Positions 54,700-64,000 of a DNA stretch of 64,000 bases are shown piece after piece. Positions within the stretch are counted from its first letter, which is position 1. Every line of letters begins with the position of its first letter. The notes beneath the pieces are model-generated. The model searched no databases, was not told the DNA's origin, and saw nothing but the letters and a program-made list of their open reading frames with translations. This DNA is from Rosa chinensis (taxonomy: Eukaryota > Streptophyta > Magnoliopsida > Rosales > Rosaceae), in NCBI RefSeq assembly GCF_002994745.2, contig NC_037090.1, forward strand, positions 37,381,001 through 37,445,000, in the 5' to 3' direction. A program made the position numbers and the translations under genes.

Positions 54700-56880
54700 T
54701 TTTTATAATAAGATAAAACCTAAAGAGTTTTCATCTTTTAGCCGCTTTCTGTTTCTCACGCGTTCTCACTTCTCAGTAGAAGCTCCATCTCTGATTCTCC
54801 CATCTTTGAAGCTCTTATCTCTGTGAGTAAGATTAGATTCATCTTTCTTCCTTCCTATATATCATTCTTGTATAGCTTGATTGATCAAGAACTTATTTTC
54901 TGCTAAATCTAAATGTGAGATGTCGTAGTGTATATAATTTGGGGTAATTTCAATTGCCCTCTTATTCTGGATTTGATTATTTGTACAATTGGTAAACCCT
55001 GAATTGAAAATATTTTCCTATAATTAGTTTTCAAGAACAGAACAAACGTGTGATCAAATTGAGTCTGTTCTACCATATTTTTGGTTTTACGTTTCAGGTT
55101 GGAGTTTCAACTTACACGAGGTCAGTTCGCATTCTCACACTCTAATTTTGTGCCTGCATTTTGGGGTTTTTGATATTGGTGTGGTTTGGGTGATTTCACT
55201 TAAGTTCGAAGAGTAATTCACAAAAGGCCTCCACAAGATCTCTTTAGAATATACTGAGTAAGAGACATTGTTTCATTTATTTATTCACTCATTGTTTCTT
55301 AATCTGCTTATTTAGAATATACTGAGTAAAAGTCTGAAACTATTACCTTTTAACTATATATCTCTGGGTTGTATAATTTCCTGTAGGTTTGACTTGTGAA
55401 ATAATTATACTGAGGCATTATCTACTTGATGATTTGATTTTCAAATTGACTGATATCGTAGGCTGTTGCTGCTAGAAGCCTGATCAACCTTGCAACAATC
55501 TTGTATATTAATTCCATTCGAGTAAGCTATTAAGTTTACCATTAATTTTTATGATATTATGTGACGCCAGGGTGCTAGTTTTTATTAATGTTTTCTGGTG
55601 ACATGTATATCTTTTCAGCTGCCTGCTATTGCAGCATATATCTCTTGTGCATTTTTTGGTGTTCAAGTTCTTATTGGCATCATAAAGGTCAAAAAGTTTG
55701 ATAAATGGGAGCGGTTGATAACAGGGAATTCTTAATCAATTAGTGAGTAAACTTATTATATTTTGTAATCTATGCTTCTGGTACTCATCCTAGATGTAGA
55801 GAAGCAAGGTTTGGTGGTGAAAATTCAAACTCAAAATAGATTAGTGAGCTGTGCATACAAACTGTTTGATTTAAGTCCTGATTGAAATTCTATTAGAATT
55901 TATCTGCATTGGTGCTGCTCTCTTGGACTGAATTCCATCTGAGAAGGACCGTATTCTGCATTCCTATTTCATTATTTAACTTACATTCTATGTCTCTATT
56001 ACAAAATTGATTGTAGTTTACTCTAGCTTCAACCAAATCATGTGTATGGAATTCATTCGCTCAGATAAGAATAGTATCTTTGCATACAATTTTCAGTTTT
56101 TGAAATTTTGGTTTGGTACAAGCTTATATTTATCATTCTTCAAAGTAACAAAAAAAATATATATATATAGGAAAGAGGTTTCTTGATCTGTTCCTAGTTG
56201 TTTATTCTTCTTTTCCAAACTGCTTTGTTTTTGTTAGGTAGGTAGTAGTTGTATTCTTCAGCCTATTTACTGAAACAACCTTATGTGCCTCTGGGTCCAC
56301 AATATTTAATCACTTGTGCCTGACGGTGGTGATGTATGCTTTTGCTATTCCTAAGCTTATTTGGGGTTGTCTTTATTTATTATTGCTCTTCTTTACTTTC
56401 TGCTTTCTTGTTCTTTGTACAATTTAGTCTCTTTCATAGCTGTATTTGTTTCAGTGAGTAAAATTTCTCCAATCTGCTATGAGCACTTTAGAGTGAGACG
56501 TTTTTGTCAAGCTTTTGGGTCATATGTAAAGTTCATACAGAGTATTATGTGTAGCTGAAATTTAATTCATCATCTTCACATCTTAATTGTAGAGTCTGAT
56601 TCGTAAGTGGGCTCTTGTTACCATGCTCTGCAGGTGCTAAAGCTCTCTACAAAACCTTCAAAAGAAACTTTCATTTCTAGTGACAAGTTCCAAGTGCAAG
56701 AGTAGAAGAGATTCCAAGATTTGGGGAATTGATTAGGAGGATGCCAAAGGAAAAAATGTAGTTCAGCAATAACAAAGTGGTTTAGTTAGTTCTATATTGG
56801 ATTTAGTACAGGAGGAACCCTAAACTCTTTTGAATTAGTATATATTATTGATCTAATTACTTTGAATTAATACTTATTGT
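54700..56880 (+). other. Gene-like exon pieces inside the CACTA-like element (probable captured gene)
   Basis: Sequence has the look of a spliced plant gene rather than a transposon: pyrimidine-rich leader (54735-54830) with donor 'gtgagtaag', acceptor 'gttttacgtttcag' near 55098, and a piece at 55462-55519 reading AVAARSLINLATILYINSIR. Then acceptor 'cttttcag' near 55619 and a piece at 55620-55735 reading LPAIAAYISCAFFGVQVLIG and ending KWERLITGNS then TAA. The last two are hydrophobic and could form a membrane segment. I do not recognise the parent. Alternatively these are degenerate CACTA transposon exons. Confidence 0.4.
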
Positions 56881-56913
56881 AAGGGAATACTTTGAGTTAT
56901 TACTTTAACTTTA

Positions 56914-57341
56914 GGGTTATTATCACAAATGGTACCTGAACTATACCTCAATCTTATCGATGGTACTTGAACTTCAATTTTGATCACAACCAGTACCCGA
57001 ACTTTTCGATTTCATTTTAAATGGTACCTAGAGCCACCTCCGATCACTATTCTGACTAAAAACGGCATGGGAGGCGATCATAGTGAAGATTTTTGATGAT
57101 TTCGAGGGTTGCGAACATATATAGTGATGATTTTTTGGTAATAGACTTGCCTTGAACTTGTTTTTTTATTTTTTGTTTTTTTGGATTTGGTTTTTTTGGC
57201 CGAAATAGTGATCGAATGTGGCCTTAGGTACTATTTAAAATGAAATCGAAAAGTACAAGTATTGGTTGTGATCAAAATTAAAGTTCAGGTACCATCAATA
57301 AAATAGAGGATAAGTTCAGGTACCATTTGTGATAATAATCC
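56914..57341. mobile_element. MULE-type MITE with 9-bp TSD inside the CACTA-like element
   Basis: Ends GGGTTATTATCACAAATGGT and ...ACCATTTGTGATAATAATCC, with inverted repeats of about 120 bp ('cggtacctgaac'-type phrases). TSD TTAACTTTA (56905-56913) and TTAATTTTA (57342-57350), one difference. 428 bp, non-coding. Confidence 0.85.
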
Positions 57342-58025
57342 TTAATTTTAATATATATTTCTTTTGTCTACTATCTGTATTATTTACATTATTATTCCTT
57401 GCCATAACCAAACAACTGCAACAATAATGAATTTTCTCGTTATGGACACAAGAGAACCTACAATGACAAAACTAAAGTTCCTTGTAATTGAGTATGTTTA
57501 GGGAGGAATGGTTTTCTCGCTAAAAATATACATAGTATGAGGAAAACAAAATTTCCTCGTTGAAGATAGCTTATAGCGAGGAAAAACTTCTTCACCTAGA
57601 GCTATCTACAATGACAAAATTATTTTCGTCCCAAAAGGTATATTTTATTTTATTTTATTATTTATAATTTCTAAATTGTTACTTATCATTAGCGAGGAAA
57701 TAATAGTTCAGCGATGAAAATTATTTTATCAAAAAATATATTTAACGACTATTTTCAGGGCCTTCAGAAAGTTTTACTGAGAAAAAAGTATGAGTTTAGG
57801 CGAGGAAAAAAATTGTAGCTAAAAAATAACGGCGAGAAAAAAGTATTTTCATCGTGAAAAGAGTTTGGCGAGGAAATAGTATTTTCCTCGCGGAAAATTT
57901 TCTTGACCACCCTACTATGAGGAACTAATGACCAAAATATTTTCCTCATGAAAACACTATGGCGAGGAAATTTCAATTTTTAGCGACAAACTTGTTCCTT
58001 GCAAAATAGCTTTTTTGTTGTAGTA

Positions 58026-59467
58026 TATATAACTTATGCGCAATAAGGGCACGATCATCAAAGAAGTGGGAAATATTTTGACCTGAAATTATCATACCAC
58101 GGGGATTGAAAAGCTAACTCCAATCCTTGGTTATGCCGATCACTAAGTCACCAACAATTTAACAAACAAAACCTAAAAATAGCACCAAGCTATTTACATG
58201 CTCGGCTCGGACAACCAAGCCTAAAATTGGTAAAGAGAACCACAAATAAATGTGGAAGCTCACAACCAAATGGTATGGACAGTGAAAGTGGTTTGTGAAA
58301 TTTGATTTTTTTTTTTTTTAATTGCGAAGAAAATAAAATTGACAATTGAAAATTAAAATTGCAACTAAAAATTAAGATAATAGAAACATATCAAGAAGTG
58401 GAAATTAGATTACTAGAGTATCCTTCTAGCCAAATTTAATGCACAAATATATTCCGACAATGGTCATTCAATTCATAGTGGCATCAAAAACCGTACCCAA
58501 GGCTTTTCAAGTCTTATGGGTCATTATATTCCTTAAAAGGTATTCCTATTCCGGATCAAGGGTCGTAGAAACTCAATTGGGACAATGTAGAGCCTTGTTA
58601 GGGCCTCTAGTTGCACCGAAATGCGAAGAGTCCTAGAATCAAGGTTCCCAAGCTAGCCAATACGGCAATCGAAATTGGTATTGTAACTAACCATGTTCTA
58701 AACAAGTGTCCTAACCATAAATTAGAGAAGTGATTAGGTTCCATAATTTGTTCTAGACATGCTCATCTACACATTCAAGAGTTAATCAAGCTCCTAAACA
58801 TGCATCTAAGCCAAATATTATAGATCATAGAACATATGCCAAACACGAAATTGAAAACCATTAAATCAAAACATATTTATTACATTAAATCCATGCTAGG
58901 GCTCAAACCCTAGCTTCCTAAATAGACTACTCACAACTCATCCACAAATCAACAACAATATACATCAATTAAAGAGGTAAAGGTGAAGAAGAGTGAGTAG
59001 TAACAAGAACAAGTCACAATTGCTATAGAGCAAATATGTCAAGCCTTGACTTATGGCTTCTCACTATACCCAATCTCAAATCTTGATGCCCCTTGAAATC
59101 CTTTGAGAAATTGATGAGGATTTGATGGAATTTTAGTGAGGTGGATTTTGGTTATTGGTGAGGAGATTCTTAGTGAGGAGGAAAATTGATCTTGGTGAGG
59201 AGATTCTTAGTGAGGAGGAATAGGGATCTTGGTGAGGAGAAGAAATGGTGTGTTGGAGAAGAAGAAGAGAGAGAGAGAGAGAGGGTAATGGGGTGGATCT
59301 TGGTGAGGAGAAGAAATGGTGTGGAGGGGTGGTTTTGGGTGTAGGGTGAGAGAGAGAGAGAGAGAATGAAGGGATTCTGGTGGCGTGTGGCCGTTCAAGA
59401 GTATAATGAATATATATGGAATGAGGTAAGGTCGGTTGCTTTCGTTTGGGTGCCGAGTGGATGGTCT
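58026..59467. other. Non-coding spacer with GA-rich tandem repeats
   Basis: No gene supported. Notable: 'gatcttggtgaggag...gattcttagtgaggagga' repeated two to three times with a period of about 40 bp (59145-59245), short (GA)n tracts at about 59268-59283 and 59347-59364, and the small palindrome 'ctagggctcaaaccctag' near 58894. It ends where the duplicated resistance-gene block begins (59468 equals 3223). Some pieces look like unclassified repeat sequence. Confidence 0.5.
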
Positions 59468-61835
59468 ATTTTGATTTGGAATTAAAGGTGGTCGAGATGT
59501 GTGGCTGTAGAATTAAACCGTGCATGCTTGCATTAATTAACCAATGTTAATTAAGCAATGCAATTTGACACTATTTTTTTTTTCTTCTCTTTCCTCTACA
59601 TGCCCACAACTATGTGTAATTGCTTTATGCTTCTTTCTTGGCTTTGACGGTGGTTGATCCATCAAGAATTTTGTCTCCTTCTCGGAAACTCTATTTTTGC
59701 TTCAATTCCACATCATTTTACCTTGTTTCCGCAATTCCGCTTATTTCCTACAAAATAAATAAAAGTGGATTAATTACATTACAATTGACTCAAGGATTAA
59801 CATATTTCTAGTGTTTAGAACGTAATTACGCGCATAGAAATGCGTGTAATCATATGACAAGTGGACAAATTCACATCTATATCCAAGATAAGGAATTGGC
59901 TTCCGCATGTTGTGTATAGCTACTAGCTTTTCAATTGTCGTCAGCCAAATAAAGTTTACAATTAAGCTAAATTAACTTCTACTTTTCTTGTTATGTCCAA
60001 CCATACAAAAGTTCGAGGTTTATTTTTGAACAATTTTAGATCTCAAGTTGTTCCATGCCACTATGTGACTCGGATGCATAATCGGACTCCCCAACCATGG
60101 TTGGAGGCCGGGGGGAGGGGGCAAATGCTAGCTGTTATGACAGTAGACCAATAGTATAGCGCATTGTAATGGTGATGGGTGCTAAACTCAGTCCTCTAAA
60201 GTCATGGGCTCATGGTCCCCTTTTATGAACCTGGCCACAGAAATCAAATACATAATTTAGATAGAATATTATGGTATGACATGTGGACAAATTCACATCC
60301 ATATCCAAGATAAAGAATTAGCTTTAGCATGATGTGTACAGCTACTAGTTTTACCTTTGTCGTAAGCCAAATGTCGTTTACAAATAAGTGAAATTATCTT
60401 CTACTTTTCTCAAATGTCATCTAAAGTCATGGGCTCATGGCCAAGGGCGTAGCCAATATAGGGTGAGAAGGGTCAGATGACCCCTCTCAACTTTTGAAAA
60501 TTGTTCCTGATTGACTTAAATTTAAGCATCTTTGATATAAAACAAAACTTGATTGGCTGAGATTTTGGATTTTAGTTGACCTTTTGTGGGAAGATCGGCT
60601 CATTGGTCTAGCTGAACTTTGGGCCCACTTTCTTATGATCAGCTTCACATATTTTAATACATTTATTCTCCGAACAAAAAAGATCAAGACTAACTTACCT
60701 TATTCAAAACAAAAAAAAAAACAAAAAAAACAAAAAACCTTCACACTAGACCGAGTACAATAACACATTAGACTATTCTTTTTCTTATATTTTTGCTAGG
60801 CATCTCAAAATTTTTTGGGATAAATCAATTCAATGTAATATATTCATCTTTTAAATTGAAGCTATTTTGGTGGACAATTGTGACTAAATGAAGTATTAAT
60901 TATCCGATAATTCTTTAACATATAAGGTAATTTGGCTATTAAAATTTTGACCCTCCTCAATATAATTTCTAGCTACGCCACTGCTCATGGCCCCCTTCTA
61001 TGAACTTGGCCACAGAAATCAAATTCATAATTTAGATAGCATATTATGGTATGACATGTGGACAAATTCACATCCATATCCAAGATAAAGAATTAGCTTT
61101 AGCATGATGTGTACAGCTACTAGTTTTACCTTTGTCGTAAGCCAAATGTCGTATACAATTAAGCAAAATTATCTTCTACTTTTCTCAAATGTCATCTAAA
61201 GTCATGGGCTCATGGCCCCCTTTTATGAACTTGGCCACAGAAATCAAATTCATAATTTAGATATCATATTATGGTATGACATGTGGACAAATTCACATCC
61301 ATATCCAAGATAAAGAATTAGCTTTAGCATGATGTGTACAGCTACTAGTTTTACCTTTGTCATAAGCCAAATGTCGTTTACAATTAAGCTAAATTATCTT
61401 CTACTTTTCTCAAATGTCATCTAAAGTCATGGGCTCATGGCCCCCTTTTATGAACTTGGCCACAGAAATCAAATTCATAATTTAGATATCATATTATAGT
61501 ATGATATGTGGACAAATTCACATCCATATCCAAGATAAAGAATTAGCTAGCTTTAGCATGATGTGTACAACTACTAGTTTTACCTTTGTCGTAAGCCAAA
61601 TGTCATTTATAATTAAGCAAAATTATCTTCTACTTTTCTCAAATGTCATCTAAAGTCATGGGCCCATGGCCCCCTTTTATGAACTTGGCCGGCAGAAATA
61701 AAATCCATATTCAAGATAAGGTATTGGCTTCAGCATGATGTGTACAACCACTAGCTTTACCATTGTCATAAGCCAAATGACGTTAACAATTAATCTAAAT
61801 TCATCTCTAATACAAGTCCCTGCCATCTGCTATGT
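59468..61835 (+). repeat. Upstream repeat array of resistance gene copy C
   Basis: Begins exactly as the A block does at 3223. One long unit is followed by short units of 225-229 bp ('gtcatgggctcatgg' at 60426, 61201, 61426 and 61655). More short units than in A, and a hAT-type MITE has entered one of them. Copy-C sequence is closer to A than to B (for example 'aggccggggggaggggg' occurs in A and C only). Confidence 0.85.
60442..60983. mobile_element. hAT-type non-autonomous element (MITE) with 8-bp TSD
   Basis: Exact 8-bp TSD CTCATGGC (60434-60441 and 60984-60991), splitting an array unit. Ends CAAGGGCGTAGCC and GCTACGCCACTG; complementing the right end gives CAGTGGCGTAGC, the usual hAT-like form, so the left end carries two changes. 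542 bp, no coding sequence. Confidence 0.88.
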
Positions 61836-61838
61836 CTC

Positions 61839-61846
61839 TATATATT
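61839..61846 (+). promoter_or_regulatory. TATA box of resistance gene copy C
   Basis: TATATATT, 104-111 bp before the ATG at 61950, same context as copy B. Confidence 0.65.
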
Positions 61847-61949
61847 CATAATAACTTTGAGGAGACATACACTGCATCTTCAATTTACTTCTTGTTTCCT
61901 GAACTACCTAAAGCTCTCTTTGCTTAATTTGTTGTGAGTTCTGAAAGAT

Positions 61950-64000
61950 ATGGCAGAATTTCTCCTCACTTTTTCTGCCAAGGAAATACTGACCAAGGTG
62001 ATTTCGCTTGCTGCTGAAGAATTCACTCTCGTGTTGGGTTTCAAAGGAGATCTAGCACAGTTGCATGCATCATTCCTCAAGATTCAAGCTATGCTACTGG
62101 ATGTCGACCATTCACATGTTCGAGGGGTGACTTTGGAAAATTGGGTGAAGGATCTTGAAGACATAGCTCACAAAGCCGATGATGTTTTGGATGAAATTGG
62201 GTATGAAGTTCTCCGACGCAAAGTAGAACTCCGTAATCAGATGAAGAAAAAGGTGAAATCTTTCTTTTCACACAACAATCCCATTGCATTTCGCTTTAAA
62301 ATGGCACATAAAATTAAAAGGATCAACAAATCTTTGCTGGATTTGAACGATGAGGCAGCTGGCCCTATTGGGTTAGTTGCTAGGATACAAGCAGATGCAA
62401 CCTCACAAGATGTTGAAGTACCCGACAGGGAAACCATCTCCAAATTTTATAATGATGAGAAGCTCATCATTGGAAGGGAGGAGGTCGTGTCAGATATAGT
62501 CAAAACCTTGACCAAGTCAAATGACAGTGCCGAAAACTATCCTCCAGTTTTGGCTATCGTGGGAATGGCAGGCTTGGGGAAGACAACTTTGGCTAAATCA
62601 ATATTTCATGAATCTAAGATTGATAAACACTTCCATGTAAGAATATGGGTGTGTGTATCTACTCCTTTTGAAGTCAAGACAATCTTAAGGAGGATTTTGG
62701 AATCTCTAAAATCAGAGGAAGCTGCAATACAAGGTAAGGAGAAGATTTGTAATCTCATTCAAAAAGAGTTGAAAAAGAAAAGATACCTTCTTGTACTTGA
62801 TGATGTTTGGAGCGAAGATCCTCATAAATGGGAAGAGTTGAAGAATTGTTTGTCAACTGTTGAAGATACTCGAGCAAGTAGCATCATTGTTACTACCCGT
62901 AGTGACAAAGTTGCAAAAGTCATGGAGACCCTTCCTAGGTGTGATTTGAGAAGACTATCAGATGATGAATGTTGGCTCATAATGAAGGATAAAGCATTTT
63001 CAGTTGGGAGTGCTCCTATGTCCAAAGAGCAGGAGATAGCTAGTAAAGAGATTGCTAAGAAGTGCGGAGGTGTACCATTAATGGCAAAGGTATGTTAATT
63101 ATATCATTCATTGTTATTCTTAATTGGTACTTTAATTTTCATCAATAATAATCATAAGTTATCCAATGTCATTTGCATTGTTAGAAAACATATTTCAAAG
63201 GATCATAACATCATACTTAGTGGTGTAAGTTGCGTAATATGGTAGCACTATGTGTCCCTAAAAGTAATTAGGTATATTCTCATAAACATCAAACGGAAGA
63301 GAGAAACTCCAACCATAATAACTAGCATTTCTTAGGCACTGCTAACAAACCACTAATCAAAAAAAAAAACCATTAATCTCGAGAGCCATGATACGTCCTC
63401 ATAGTCAAAATCAAGAAAAACATTACCATATTCCCTAGATTGTCCCAAAACAGTCAAACCAAGTGCAAGAGTAGCTCACCAACACACTAACGACAAGAAA
63501 ATACCTAGAATACAACATATGGTAAAAACCTTTGTTGATACGACATAACAATGGCACAATATCAAGACTCTAAACCTTAGTTCAAGACTTTGCCAAAAAA
63601 AAAAAAAAAAACCTCAAGCTTACCAAAAACCTAAAAATGAAACCCTTTCAAAATTACAAAAAATACATATACTGCCACAACCCGCATTCTACCTCCAAAA
63701 GTCTGATAGTGACCTAACAAATTGAAGTTCCTTGTCACTAGGCAATAAATCTAGAATGTGCAAAGATCATATAAGTAGCAACTGAGCTACTTATCTAAAT
63801 AACATTTTAAGAAAGTGTAATTGACAAATGAATATCACATTTGAGAATAAATTTATAGTATTAAGTTGTTTTAATTTCAATATTTGAATTTAATACTTAT
63901 GACTAAGATTCACTTGTTCCTCACAATTCTTCAAAAACGAACCAATAGTTATTGATCTTGCGGCATCAGAGGCCAATCATCATTGAGGTACACTTAATTA
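61950..64000 (+). CDS. CC-NBS-LRR resistance gene, copy C, exon 1 and part of intron 1 (partial)
   Basis: Exon 1 is 61950-63089, 380 codons, open, ending in AAG|GTATGT exactly as in copy B. It encodes the Rx-type coiled coil and most of the NB-ARC: P-loop GMAGLGKTT 205-213, kinase-2 LLVLDDVWSED 280-290, RNBS-B ASSIIVTTRS 309-318 and CGGVPLMAK 372-380. None of copy A's exon 1 lesions is present. Differences from B are scattered substitutions such as Asp for Tyr at 192. Bases 63090-64000 are intron 1, matching copy A up to just before A's MULE insertions. ARC2 and LRR domains lie beyond the window, so function of the whole gene cannot be judged. Confidence 0.9.

Larger units (their letters stand above)
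52670..58025. mobile_element. CACTA-like element, left terminus missing, with gene-like interior
   Basis: Both ends carry many subterminal copies of GCGAGGAAA and its complement TTTCCTCGC: 52690-53110 on the left (52694, 52780, 52834, 52975, 53093) and 57435-57970 on the right (57575, 57690, 57800, 57868, 57960). This is the usual CACTA (En/Spm) architecture. The right end, ...TTTTTTGTTGTAGTA at 58011-58025, is the complement of TACTACAACAAAAAA, one base from the canonical CACTACAA terminus. No matching terminus is found near 52670, so the left end is truncated or rearranged. No transposase is recognisable. The 3-bp TSD cannot be verified. Confidence 0.6.

Noticed and set aside
58026..59467. 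A gene between the CACTA-like element and copy C
   Set aside because: Only short frames with biased composition and GA-rich tandem repeats; no splice or domain evidence.

Overview
The window is nuclear DNA of a flowering plant, almost certainly a eudicot. The evidence is spliced CC-NBS-LRR resistance genes, plant LTR retrotransposons, many Mutator-type (MULE) elements with 9-bp target-site duplications (TSDs), and an integrated caulimovirid (pararetrovirus) genome. Rosaceae is my impression only and is not proven by anything here.

The backbone is a tandem array of three copies of one resistance-gene unit, all on the + strand. Copy A (4705-12241) is a pseudogene with two frameshifts in exon 2, one in exon 1 and one nonsense codon. 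Copy B (34908-40455) is open through all predicted exons and encodes about 1289 residues. Copy C (61950 to the window end) has an intact exon 1 and runs out of the window in intron 1. Each copy is preceded by an array of diverged 225-460 bp repeats ending in a TATA box about 110 bp before the ATG. A and B share several kb of downstream non-coding sequence, so the duplicated block is roughly 15-17 kb before insertions.

Most other sequence is insertions into that block. Bases 1-3204 are the 3' end of an LTR element carrying a GC-rich minisatellite. Intron 1 of copy A holds two abutting MULE-type elements (6792-7204, 7217-8692). Downstream of A a MULE (16169-18717) contains a second, younger one (16445-18201). 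An 8.1-kb insertion with a 9-bp TSD (20883-28964) carries a single decayed caulimovirid genome (about 21110-28540) whose gene order resembles florendoviruses. Bases 29079-32917 are a reverse-oriented LTR-element remnant, split by a probable hAT element, which holds a MULE (30815-32583), which holds a MITE (31712-32126). Downstream of B lie a Pack-MULE carrying a piece of the DNA polymerase alpha gene (43351-44893), the orthologous MULE (45045-45853), and a TIR element split by a nearly intact Ty1/copia retrotransposon (47365-52399; LTRs about 98% identical). A CACTA-like element (52670-58025) with gene-like exons and an internal MITE separates B from C.

How it fits together: the locus is a resistance-gene cluster evolving by duplication and decay, and used repeatedly as an insertion target. 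Because A and B are paralogous, insertions present in one and absent in the other can be ordered relative to the duplication. The two most unusual objects are the virus-bearing 8.1-kb unit with MULE-like boundaries and the Pack-MULE with the polymerase alpha fragment. No rRNA, tRNA or CRISPR array was seen.
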